From the NCBI RefSeq assembly GCF_015207735.1, contig NZ_JADEWG010000024.1, forward strand, positions 1 through 63,956: a DNA stretch of 63,956 nt. The letters are read 5' to 3'. Positions 24,967-33,808 of the stretch are shown here, in pieces (positions within the stretch are counted from its first letter, which is position 1; each line of letters starts with the position of its first letter). Source of the stretch: [Phormidium] sp. LEGE 05292. Its GTDB lineage: Bacteria; Cyanobacteriota; Cyanobacteriia; Cyanobacteriales; Aerosakkonemataceae. The notes below the pieces were generated by a model, which was not told the DNA's origin, did not search any database, and saw nothing but the letters and a program-made list of their open reading frames with translations. Position numbers and translations under genes: made by a program.

Positions 24967-25297
24967 TAAACTCAGTAAATAGTTAATAGCTACAATTGGG
25001 GGGATAAAGTTGAGTAAAATCCTCCCTTACACAAATGAAAAAACATTAAATTTGACTGCTAAAATAGCTAATACTTTCCCAAACTAGTTATATTACATAA
25101 TAAAAATAAAAAACTTATAGGAAGTAAGTAAGTCAAAAATAACTGTTTACAAACAGGGCAGCCTATAGTAATATTCTATGCAGTTAGCTAAATTAGTTTA
25201 ACAACAGCTTTTTGTAATAACTAACCTCACCAAAGCAGTTTGATGAGTGCAAATGATGCACTTTAAGAAAAATTTTTCATGGAGATAGATTTTACTT
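24967..25297. other. AT-rich spacer, no gene seen
   Basis: I see no reading frame, RNA or clear promoter box. GGAGA lies ten bases before the ATG of the next gene. Confidence 0.5.
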
Positions 25298-25804
25298 ATG
25301 AAACAAATCGCCAAGGTATTAACCATTGTTGCTCTAACTGCCTATACTGTAGGATTTACTAAATCAGAAGTAGTAAATGCTCAACCTACTGAACCACAAC
25401 TTCTAGCCCAAGCACTCATTACTTACCAGGGATCGGGAGAAATAACTTTAGAAGAAAATGGGGAAAATAGAACTGTCAAAATCAGCCGCGTCACCGTTGA
25501 TACCAGACAAGCTAAAACCGCAATTTTGAACATTACAACAGATGACGGACGACGTTACGCTTTGGTTGGTCGGATTACGGAAAACACAGAAACCGGAGGA
25601 TATAAAGTATCTTTAACTACTATCAGAGCAGGTCAATCTCAACAGATTCCCGCAGAAGGAGTATTAGCAGTTACTCGTACTGGTGAAATCTCTCCAGAAG
25701 GCGACTTAACATACACAGGAACGAAGAAACTTTTAGCGATTTCATTTACACCTACAACTAACACAAGTACAGGTACTACTGAACCAGTCAGAGGTATGTG
25801 GTAA
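25298..25804 (+). CDS. Small secreted protein of unknown function
   Basis: A 168-residue protein with a signal-like N-terminus (VLTIVALTAYTVGFT, cleavage perhaps after NAQ). The rest is beta-rich and lacks cysteines. A threonine-rich linker (TPTTNTSTGTTEP) lies near the C-terminus. I do not recognise the family. GGAGATAG precedes the ATG by ten bases. It is not clearly linked to neighbours. Confidence 0.6.
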   Translation: MKQIAKVLTIVALTAYTVGFTKSEVVNAQPTEPQLLAQALITYQGSGEITLEENGENRTVKISRVTVDTRQAKTAILNITTDDGRRYALVGRITENTETGGYKVSLTTIRAGQSQQIPAEGVLAVTRTGEISPEGDLTYTGTKKLLAISFTPTTNTSTGTTEPVRGMW

Positions 25805-25999
25805 ACTTCAGATCTTGCACCAGGGTCAGAAGCCGGGATTCATAGACTTTGTAATTTTAAATTGCTTAAAAGTTTGACATCTTGTACCGCTATGAAGTTA
25901 AATTCGTAGCGGTGATTTATCATATTTAGGCAAGGAACTGGGAACAAAGCTACTCTGAATGCGATCGTTAGTTTAATTAACTTAAAGCCCAAACTGGAT

Positions 26000-26356
26000 A
26001 TGAAAATAGCCCTGATCAGCGCAATTGCTATTACTTTGAATAGTTTAGTTCTCCCTATCTATGCTCAAACAGAGCCATCAGACAGAAAAAATGCCGAGCA
26101 AAGTCAAGAGGAATTGTTAGCCTGTACTGCGAGGAAAGATGATAAAAATCCGCGTTTAGGTGGTTGGCAACAACTCATTGGAAGACAGCGTTCTGAAGCA
26201 GAAAGTAGTGCTTATCAAACAGGTGGTTTGTTTACTACTGTTTCTCCAACCCAAGCTACTATTGTGACAAAAACTGGAGAAATTATCAATATCAGTTATG
26301 GTCAGCAAGATCAAGTTATTAAGGGAGTTTGTCGTAGTCGTAAAGTAGAAAATTAA
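26000..26356 (+). CDS. Small secreted protein of unknown function
   Basis: A 118-residue protein with a signal peptide (IALISAIAITLNSLVLPIYAQ, cleavage after YAQ). The mature part holds two cysteines (LLACTARK and KGVCRSRK) that could pair in the periplasm. The family is not recognised. A well-formed terminator overlaps the stop codon at 26355-26393. Confidence 0.65.
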   Translation: MKIALISAIAITLNSLVLPIYAQTEPSDRKNAEQSQEELLACTARKDDKNPRLGGWQQLIGRQRSEAESSAYQTGGLFTTVSPTQATIVTKTGEIINISYGQQDQVIKGVCRSRKVEN

Positions 26357-26393
26357 ACTGAAGTTTCCTTTAAGTTAGGAAACTTCAGTTTTT
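26355..26393 (+). terminator. Rho-independent terminator
   Basis: AAACTGAAGTTTCCT (26355-26369) pairs perfectly with AGGAAACTTCAGTTT (26377-26391) over a seven-base loop and ends in a T-run. Confidence 0.9.
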
Positions 26394-26446
26394 GCCTGTT
26401 ATATTATGTCCGGTTAATTAGACATACTATCTTTAATGGAAAACTT

Positions 26447-26476
26447 TGTAGAGACGTTATATATAACGTCTCTACA
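26447..26476. repeat. 30-base perfect palindrome (GTAGAGAC family)
   Basis: Each half reads TGTAGAGACGTTATA (26447-26461 and its complement to 26476). A looser relative is at 28260-28289. These GTAGAGAC...GTCTCTAC palindromes recur in cyanobacterial genomes. Confidence 0.85.
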
Positions 26477-26482
26477 TTATGC

Positions 26483-26671
26483 TTAATTGAAGAAAGTAAA
26501 ACTGTCTGCTGTTGGTGCTACATCAAATTTAGCAATGTTTGTGGCATCACCAACTTTGTTGACAATTGGATCGTAACCTAAATACTTTTCTTTGCCAGCC
26601 GAGTAGACGAAGTACGCTGGGAAATCAGAAGTACCATTTTGTTCAGCTAATGCTGAATCCAGGGGTTGCAT
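26483..26671 (-). CDS. Possible gene remnant, 62 residues
   Basis: An open frame of 62 residues (SDFPAYFVYSAGKEKYLGYD, then VAPTADSFTFFN) with a composition like the end of an extracellular protein. There is no ribosome site, and the frame runs upstream without another ATG to a stop near 26715. It may be the C-terminal fragment of a decayed gene or a tiny orphan. I do not recognise the family. Confidence 0.3.
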   Translation of the reverse strand: MQPLDSALAEQNGTSDFPAYFVYSAGKEKYLGYDPIVNKVGDATNIAKFDVAPTADSFTFFN

Positions 26672-26790
26672 TAGCGCAATCAGGCTATTTTTTTTATATT
26701 TAGTGATAAATTGATTTGGGATTTAAGGATGAAAAATCCCAAAATCGAATGGAGAACTTTTACAGATTTGCAGCGATCTCATGCAGCTTT

Positions 26791-28188
26791 CTAATTGATT
26801 GGCAGGACGATCGCAAACTCAGAACCTTCTCCTGGGGATGATGTCACTTCTATACTGCCGCCATGTTTTTCGACTATAATTTGACGTGCGATCGCTAATC
26901 CTAATCCGCTAGCCTGTGCATTAGGTTTCGTGGTAAAAAATGGTTCAAAAGCTTGTTGTTTAATTGCTTCGGACATCCCCACGCCGTTATCTTTAATGCG
27001 GATGACAATATGTGTTTCATCTTTCCAGGCTGTCTGAATAGTAATGCGATTGGGATTTGCTTGAATATCTGCAAAACTGCGTCCTTGATTAGATTGTTTG
27101 ACTGCATCAATAGCATTGTTGAGCAGATTCATCAATACTTGATTTAATTGTCCAGGAACGCTTTCAACCAAAGGTATATTGCCATAATCTTTCACTACTT
27201 CAATTACCGGATGATTGTTATTGGCTTTCAAGCGATGTTTAACGATCAGCAGAGTGCTGTCGATACATTCATGAATATTCAGTGGAATCTTAGTACCTGT
27301 ATTATTTATGGCAAAGGTGTGTAAACTGTGACTCAACTGGTGTAAGCGATCGACTCCTTCCTTTGTGGAAGCAATCATTTTAGGTAAGTCATCGCCAAGG
27401 TATTCTAGGTCAATATCGTCGATTTTTGATTTAATATCAGCGCAGGTGTTAGGACATTTTTGATGATGCAACTCAACTACGTTCAATAAATTTGTTACTG
27501 TTTCTTCTAGTGAACTCAAGTTACCAGAAATCCATCCCAAGGGATTATTAATTTCGTAAGCAATCCCAGTGATTAAATGACCCAAAGTAGACATTTTTTC
27601 GCTTTGAATTAGCTGAAGTTGAGTCTTTTCTAAAGTATGCAAAGCTTGAGCTAAGTTTTTAGCTTGGGTTTCTAGGGCGATCGCATTTTGGTAAGTACGT
27701 AAAGCTGAAATTACAGTGGTAATCAGTTTTTGTCGGGTTAGTTCTGTTTTAAGTTTATAATCGTTGATGTTGTAGGCAACAATCACCGATTCCTCTGGCG
27801 CTTCCCCTGGTTGACCTGTACGTAAAATAATTTGAACGTTCTGATTATTTAATTCCTCGCGGACATACCGCACCACCTGTAACCCAGCATCGTTGGTTTC
27901 CATAACCACATCTAGCAAAATGAAAGCAATATCAGGATTTTTCGCCATTAATTGCTTTGCTTCCAAACCGGAATATGCTGAGAGAAAATTTAATGATTTA
28001 TTCTCAAAAACAAAGTTTTTTAAGGCTAACTTTGTCGCTTGGTGGACACTTGGATCGTCATCTACGATCGCAACTTTCCAAGCATTAACTTCGGTATCGA
28101 CTAAAGTAGTCTCATCTTCTAATATCAAAAAATCGTCATTGCAATCATCTGACTGAACTTTTTTGTTGTGATCTTGATGCAACATCAT
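26791..28188 (-). CDS. Response regulator-histidine kinase fusion with Tyr in the H-box
   Basis: About 465 residues from the ATG at 28188, which has GAGGAT seven bases upstream. The longer open frame to 28275 lacks one. The N-terminal REC domain has VDDDPS, the phospho-acceptor Asp in ILLDVVME, Thr in LRTGQ and Lys in DYKLK. A coiled linker and a HisKA/HATPase_c kinase follow. The ATP-binding boxes NNAIDAV, DNGVGM and GLGLAIARQI are intact. The H-box reads GIAYEINNP, with Tyr211 (codon TAC at 27556-27558) where the phospho-acceptor His is expected. The neighbouring kinase has GVAHEINTP. It sits 127 bases downstream of the giant kinase gene, same strand, and may act with it. Confidence 0.88.
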   Translation of the reverse strand: MMLHQDHNKKVQSDDCNDDFLILEDETTLVDTEVNAWKVAIVDDDPSVHQATKLALKNFVFENKSLNFLSAYSGLEAKQLMAKNPDIAFILLDVVMETNDAGLQVVRYVREELNNQNVQIILRTGQPGEAPEESVIVAYNINDYKLKTELTRQKLITTVISALRTYQNAIALETQAKNLAQALHTLEKTQLQLIQSEKMSTLGHLITGIAYEINNPLGWISGNLSSLEETVTNLLNVVELHHQKCPNTCADIKSKIDDIDLEYLGDDLPKMIASTKEGVDRLHQLSHSLHTFAINNTGTKIPLNIHECIDSTLLIVKHRLKANNNHPVIEVVKDYGNIPLVESVPGQLNQVLMNLLNNAIDAVKQSNQGRSFADIQANPNRITIQTAWKDETHIVIRIKDNGVGMSEAIKQQAFEPFFTTKPNAQASGLGLAIARQIIVEKHGGSIEVTSSPGEGSEFAIVLPIN

Positions 28189-28259
28189 CGACTTATCCTC
28201 TACAATAAATGAGATTTTGATTTTTAAAATTTGGATATGTTCTGAGTTTTGAGAAACCC

Positions 28260-28289
28260 TGTAGAGATGTTGCACGCAATGTCTCTACA
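28260..28289. repeat. Imperfect GTAGAGAC palindrome between the two kinase genes
   Basis: TGTAGAGATGTTGCA and CGCAATGTCTCTACA form an imperfect palindrome related to 26447-26476. On the minus strand it follows the giant kinase gene and could act as a terminator or transcript processing site. Confidence 0.65.
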
Positions 28290-28315
28290 GTGGGGGTAAT
28301 TGACCGGACATGATA

Positions 28316-31300
28316 TCAAAGAGGGAATTTCATAATAAATAGTGTTCCCAAACCAGGTTTGCTACTAACATCGATCGTTCCTTGGAGTTTTTGAGTAACT
28401 AAATTGTGAACGATATGTAACCCTAAACCGCTACCTCCTTGGTTTCTGGCTGTAGTAAAAAATGGATTGAAAATTTTATCCAAATTTTCTTCAGGAATAC
28501 CACAACCATCATCACTGTACTGAACGATTACCTCTTGATTCAGTTGGGAAATTTCTAATCGTAGATTTCCGCATTCTCCCGGTTGATAGGCGTGGGTGAG
28601 GGAATTTACTACTAAATTGGTAACAATTTGTGCCAATGCACCAGGATAACTATCAATGGCGATCGTTTCGTCGCCTTCTATTGTTAAAACATGATCGGCT
28701 TGTTTAAATTGGGGTGCAAGGCTAAGTAAAACTTCCTCTAAATAAGATATTACGCCAAAAGTACGTTTTTCTAAATTAGTTTGATCGACAGCTACTTGTT
28801 TGAAGCTTTGAATTAATTCTCCCGCACGTTGGAGATTATGTAAAATCAAATCTGTACTTTCGCTGGCTACCTCCAAATAGTTGTTTAAAGTCGATCGCTT
28901 TAATTGTCCTTGTTCGACGGCATTCATAAATGATTGAGTAGCATCAGCTAAGGTAGAAGCTACGGTAATGCTAGTGCCAACTGGGGTATTAATTTCGTGT
29001 GCTACTCCCGCTACTAAGCTACCTAAAGCTGCCATTTTTTCCGATTCTACAAGCCTTTTTTGAGTTGTTTTCAAATCTTCTAACGCTTGAGAAAGTTCTT
29101 GGGTACGTTCTGCTACTTTTTGTTCTAAAGTGCTGTAAAGGATGGCATTTTCTAAAGAAATGGCGGCTTGGGAAGAAAGTAGTTGGAGGACTTCTAAGCG
29201 ATCGCTCGTAAATGCTCCACAAGTTAGGTTATTTTCTAAGTAAAGTATACCAATTAATTTGCCCTGATTGAGTATCGGAGTACACAAGAAACTCTTAGGT
29301 TGATGATCCATAAAATAAGCATCTGTGGCAAAGGAAGTATGGCTCAGAGGATCGTTAATTAATAGAGTTTCTTGGGTGCGTTTAACGAAATTGATTACAG
29401 GCAAAGGGATCTCAAAACTTGATTCAACAGGTACACTTAACTGATAGAAATCTCGTGAACCAAAACAACGAGCGACTATTTCTAAACTTCCCTCTCTGTT
29501 AAGTATTAAAATTCCTTGATCTGCACCTGCGTTTTCCATTACTACTTGCATCAATTTAGCCAATAAGCGATCGAGTTGGATTTCTCCAGACAATGCTTGA
29601 GAAGCTTTAACCACTGCTGCTAAATCTAGTAAATCTAGAGATTCAGAAGTACTAGAACTTTCTTGTGTAATTAAGGTTTGAGTATTAGTATCCTGGACAA
29701 AAGAGTTATTATTTATGGTGGTTTGTACTGACTGAAGATAGAGTTTTTCTGATTCTAGGATTGAGCTAATTAGTTGCGGATATCGTTGTTCTAAATCCTG
29801 AATTTTTATCTTTGCTCCCCAGCGTTCATAAGCATAGTAAGCATCAACTAAATAAACTTGAGCCAACTTGTCACGTCCTTGACTGAAATAAAACTCGGCT
29901 GCAAGTTCATTAGCCAAAGCTTCTTCTTGCAGATAGTTTTGTTGTTTTGCACCTAGAATCGCTTGGTCATATAATTCTGCGGCTTGCCAATTTTTTCCCA
30001 AAATTCGTAACTTTTCTGCTTCGATCAAAGCATATTTATGTTGATAGTTCATCGGTGCAGAATTTGCCCAAACTTGCATTTTTTCTTGATTATTTTTGAC
30101 TTGTTCTAAATAGACGCTAAGAGTATCTTCTGCTGCTGTATTGGCACAAGCTAGTAAAGTAAGGGAATAATAAAAGTAGTGTTCAGCAAAGACATTCATA
30201 CCGCCAACAGCTATGACATATTCATTTGCCGATCGCGCATTTGCCAAAGCTTGCTGAAAGTCTTTTAGGAAATAACAAAGCATCGCTTTGCAGCTGTAGA
30301 CAGAAAAGATGGACATCACTGTTTTCTTTTCTATCAACTCTGGCATCATCCTCACTTCATGAAAACTTTCGCCAATCAGTTGATATTTTGCTTCAGATTT
30401 TCCTTGGAATTGTAACCCTAACTGACGAATAATACTGGTGTGACGAATCAAGAATTCTTGTTTATTTTTCCGCATTACATTAATATACTTTTCTTGTTCC
30501 TGAGTCACAGAATCCAAAGGTTGACCGAGAAAAAAGAGATTGTGGCAGTAAATAGTGGCGCTGTAACCTGCATATTCCAAATCTCCTACATCAATTCCAG
30601 CTTGAAATGATTTCAGCAAAGGATCGAGAGTTGTTGATAAATGATCTTTCCAATGTTTAACAAATCCATAAAATACTTCTTCAGTGCGACAATTAATTTC
30701 GCTGATACTAAATTGCGATAACAAATTCACACCTAATTGACCAAATTTATATCCTGCTTCGATATCTCCCAGCACACCACAAAGTAACCAACCATAAAAA
30801 ACATAAGCAAAGGTTGCTAATGGTGAATTGCCATATTTAACGCACAAATCCACCATTTTAAAACCTAAAAGTGGCATCAGATGAGGATAGCCAATCAAAA
30901 CTGGAGCAAACAAAATCATGAGAATTCGCATTGCTTCCAATTTAGTGGGATCGGTCATCAAATCTAAGCGAGATAAATCTTCAATTTGTTGAATTCCCTG
31001 ACTAATCATATCTTCCTGAAGTTTGCTTACCAAAGTAGATGGCGCATCGGGATTTTCTGGTAAATCAACTCCTAAAATTTGCAAAGCATTTGTTGCTGTT
31101 TTTAATACTTCAGCCAGCCGATTTTGAGTGATTAAAAGTAACAATTGTTTGGCATAAATTTTTACTTTATCTAGCTCTTCTTTAGCGAATTTGTGAGCTA
31201 TTTCTGCTAAAGATTCCGCTTTCTCAAAGTTAGCGGTTAAATACTCTGCTTCGATCGCTTCTAAATAAACATTAATTGCCCGATCGTATTCTGTTTCCCA

Positions 31301-33691
31301 GCAATCTTCACTCAGCAAATCTAAAGCCATATTTAAATACTTAGCAGTAAGTTCATACGCTGTAGCTAATTTTGCTTTGTGTCCAGCAACACGATTAAGT
31401 TGAATTAATTCTGCTTTTTCTGATTCAATTGTAATTTCATTAGCACCGATGTTGAGATGGTTGACAATTTCAAAAATATTGTCTTCCCTTTCTGCAAGGG
31501 GTATATTTTGTAAAAGCAGTTTGCCTATTTGCTGGTGGGTGGAATTTTTCTGAGCTTGGGGAATCAAAAAATAAGCGGCTTGTTGTACTCTATCATGTAA
31601 AAATTTATAAGTAGCCGCCTTATTTGAATTAATTGATAAAGCAGAATTGACCTTTTCTAATTCATGTTGTTGGAAAAATTTGTAAACTTCATTTTTGGGA
31701 ACGATCAATCCTTCTTGTAGTGCTATCCATAAATCAGTGGCGATTTCTGCGGAGGTTTTTTGGGCGACGATCGCTAATGTATGCAAATCAAATTCGTTAC
31801 CAATACAAGCTGCAAGTTTCAAGGCATTTTGGGTATTTTGGGGTAATTTTTGTAGTTGTTGTCCCATAAATTCCACAATATCATCTGTTGGCGCTAATGC
31901 CCTGACTTCCGCTATGTTACATTGCCAATAGCCAAGTTCAAAATTAAAACTAATTACCTGTTCTTCATATAAATATTTGATAAATTGATTGCTAAAAAAT
32001 GGATTACCTTGAGTTTTTTGATACACTAGTTCTGTCAGGGGAAGTACTAAGTCTAATGGACAGTTTAGGGTGTCAGCAATCAACTGATTCAAGTCTAATA
32101 AAGTTAAAGGAGACAGAGTAATTGTGTTGACGGTTACTCCAAGTTTTTGCAATTTTTCTAAAGTTAAAATTAACGGATGTGTCGGATTAACTTCATTATC
32201 TCGATAAGCTCCAATTAATAATAAATAACCAGTATCACTTTCGCTCATTAATAATTGGATTAGTTTCAAGGAAGCGGAGTCTGTCCATTGCAAGTCATCA
32301 ATAAAAATTGTCAAGGGATTGTTTTGAGTTGCGAAGACTTGAATAAACTTTTTAAATAGGAGATTGAAGCGATTTTGTGCTGCTTCACCTGATAGTTCGG
32401 GAACTGCTGGTTGTTGACCAATAATTTGTTCTAGTTCGGGGATAACTTCAATAATTACTTGACCGTTTTCTCCCAAAGCTGCTAAGATTTTTTTCTGCCA
32501 TTGTTGGAGCCTTTCATCACTTTCACTGAGCAATTGTTCCATTAAATCTCGGAAGGCTTGCACAAAGGCAGAAAAGGGAATATTCCGCTGAAATTGGTCA
32601 AATTTTCCTTTGATAAAATAGCCTTTTTGTCGGACAATTGGTTTGTGAATTTCGTTGACAACGGCTGTTTTACCAATACCTGAAAATCCCGCGACAAGTA
32701 TGAGTTCGCTATTACCTTGACTCACGCGATTCTCGAACGCAGCTAATAATGTGTTAACTTCTTCTTGACGACCATAAAGTTTTTCGGAAATGACGAAGCG
32801 ATCGCAAATGTCCCGTTTACCTAACTCAAATAATTCAATCTTCCCTGTTTCTTGCCATTGATTTAAACAATTTTCTAAATCATGTTTAATTCCTAAAGCA
32901 CTTTGATAACGATCTTCGGCATTTTTTGCCATTAATTTGTCAATAATGTTTGATACTACCAAGGGAATTGTCGGATTTAAAGTTTGGACTGCGATCGGTT
33001 GTTTGGTAAGATGAGAATGAAGCAATTCCATTGGATCGTGTGTGGGAAAAGGAAGTCTCCCAGTTAGTAATTCGTAAAAACTTACTCCTAAGGAATAAAA
33101 ATCGGTACGATAATCAATTCCTCGGTTCATCCGTCCAGTTTGTTCTGGAGAAATGTAGGCTAAAGTACCTTCAAAAACGTTAGTACCTTTGATTTCCTGA
33201 GTTTCTCTGGGAAGTAGGGAAGCAATACTAAAATCAATAAGTTTAACTTGTTTGGTATTTGGATTAATCAGAATATTTGCAGGTTTGATGTCTTTATGAA
33301 TAATTCGCTCGCTGTAAAGACCATCTAAAGCAGTAACAATTTGTAAAGCGATCGGCAAAAACTCGGCTAAATCAAGCATCCGATGTGATATGTATTCTTT
33401 TAAAGAAATGCCGCCAAAATCCTCCATTATCAGGAGATAACTGTTGCGGTAGTTTTCTAAACTGTAGCAGCGGATCACTCCAGGCAAATCCAGATTTTTG
33501 GCGATCGCGTACTGATTCCGAAATAGCAACAACTCCTTAAAGGTAGGGTATTCCTGCCTGAGTTGTTTGATAACTACAGGTTGCTCGTCTAATTCCCGAA
33601 TTGCTCTATATACCAGAGTTTTAGAGCCTACATACAATGGCTCGGTAATGCGATAGCCAGGAATCTTAGTGCTAATATTAGTTAATTCCAT
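28316..33691 (-). CDS. Giant Ser/Thr kinase - AAA ATPase - GAF - histidine kinase signalling protein
   Basis: About 1791 residues from the ATG at 33691; a TTG nine bases further upstream is also in frame. An N-terminal Hanks-type Ser/Thr kinase (~10-270) has the catalytic loop HKDIKPANILIN, DFS in place of DFG, and GTLAYISPEQTGR. A predictor-like AAA ATPase (~290-600) has Walker A GFSGIGKTAV. A long alpha-helical region (~690-1330) follows, then a GAF domain (~1380-1530) and a histidine kinase with H-box GVAHEINTP, N-box NSLTHAY, DDGCGIPE and GSGLGLHIV. Such hybrid kinases are typical of filamentous cyanobacteria and soluble. The input is unknown. The response regulator-kinase 127 bases downstream is the most likely partner. 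Confidence 0.93.
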   Translation of the reverse strand: MELTNISTKIPGYRITEPLYVGSKTLVYRAIRELDEQPVVIKQLRQEYPTFKELLLFRNQYAIAKNLDLPGVIRCYSLENYRNSYLLIMEDFGGISLKEYISHRMLDLAEFLPIALQIVTALDGLYSERIIHKDIKPANILINPNTKQVKLIDFSIASLLPRETQEIKGTNVFEGTLAYISPEQTGRMNRGIDYRTDFYSLGVSFYELLTGRLPFPTHDPMELLHSHLTKQPIAVQTLNPTIPLVVSNIIDKLMAKNAEDRYQSALGIKHDLENCLNQWQETGKIELFELGKRDICDRFVISEKLYGRQEEVNTLLAAFENRVSQGNSELILVAGFSGIGKTAVVNEIHKPIVRQKGYFIKGKFDQFQRNIPFSAFVQAFRDLMEQLLSESDERLQQWQKKILAALGENGQVIIEVIPELEQIIGQQPAVPELSGEAAQNRFNLLFKKFIQVFATQNNPLTIFIDDLQWTDSASLKLIQLLMSESDTGYLLLIGAYRDNEVNPTHPLILTLEKLQKLGVTVNTITLSPLTLLDLNQLIADTLNCPLDLVLPLTELVYQKTQGNPFFSNQFIKYLYEEQVISFNFELGYWQCNIAEVRALAPTDDIVEFMGQQLQKLPQNTQNALKLAACIGNEFDLHTLAIVAQKTSAEIATDLWIALQEGLIVPKNEVYKFFQQHELEKVNSALSINSNKAATYKFLHDRVQQAAYFLIPQAQKNSTHQQIGKLLLQNIPLAEREDNIFEIVNHLNIGANEITIESEKAELIQLNRVAGHKAKLATAYELTAKYLNMALDLLSEDCWETEYDRAINVYLEAIEAEYLTANFEKAESLAEIAHKFAKEELDKVKIYAKQLLLLITQNRLAEVLKTATNALQILGVDLPENPDAPSTLVSKLQEDMISQGIQQIEDLSRLDLMTDPTKLEAMRILMILFAPVLIGYPHLMPLLGFKMVDLCVKYGNSPLATFAYVFYGWLLCGVLGDIEAGYKFGQLGVNLLSQFSISEINCRTEEVFYGFVKHWKDHLSTTLDPLLKSFQAGIDVGDLEYAGYSATIYCHNLFFLGQPLDSVTQEQEKYINVMRKNKQEFLIRHTSIIRQLGLQFQGKSEAKYQLIGESFHEVRMMPELIEKKTVMSIFSVYSCKAMLCYFLKDFQQALANARSANEYVIAVGGMNVFAEHYFYYSLTLLACANTAAEDTLSVYLEQVKNNQEKMQVWANSAPMNYQHKYALIEAEKLRILGKNWQAAELYDQAILGAKQQNYLQEEALANELAAEFYFSQGRDKLAQVYLVDAYYAYERWGAKIKIQDLEQRYPQLISSILESEKLYLQSVQTTINNNSFVQDTNTQTLITQESSSTSESLDLLDLAAVVKASQALSGEIQLDRLLAKLMQVVMENAGADQGILILNREGSLEIVARCFGSRDFYQLSVPVESSFEIPLPVINFVKRTQETLLINDPLSHTSFATDAYFMDHQPKSFLCTPILNQGKLIGILYLENNLTCGAFTSDRLEVLQLLSSQAAISLENAILYSTLEQKVAERTQELSQALEDLKTTQKRLVESEKMAALGSLVAGVAHEINTPVGTSITVASTLADATQSFMNAVEQGQLKRSTLNNYLEVASESTDLILHNLQRAGELIQSFKQVAVDQTNLEKRTFGVISYLEEVLLSLAPQFKQADHVLTIEGDETIAIDSYPGALAQIVTNLVVNSLTHAYQPGECGNLRLEISQLNQEVIVQYSDDGCGIPEENLDKIFNPFFTTARNQGGSGLGLHIVHNLVTQKLQGTIDVSSKPGLGTLFIMKFPL

Positions 33692-33808
33692 ATTTATCAA
33701 CTCAACTCATCAACTCTTTAATATTAGTGTTCCCATAGGAGGATGACAAAAAAACATTAAACATTAGTTATTGATCAGAAGTTAAGATTTACAAAGGACA
33801 AATGACAA

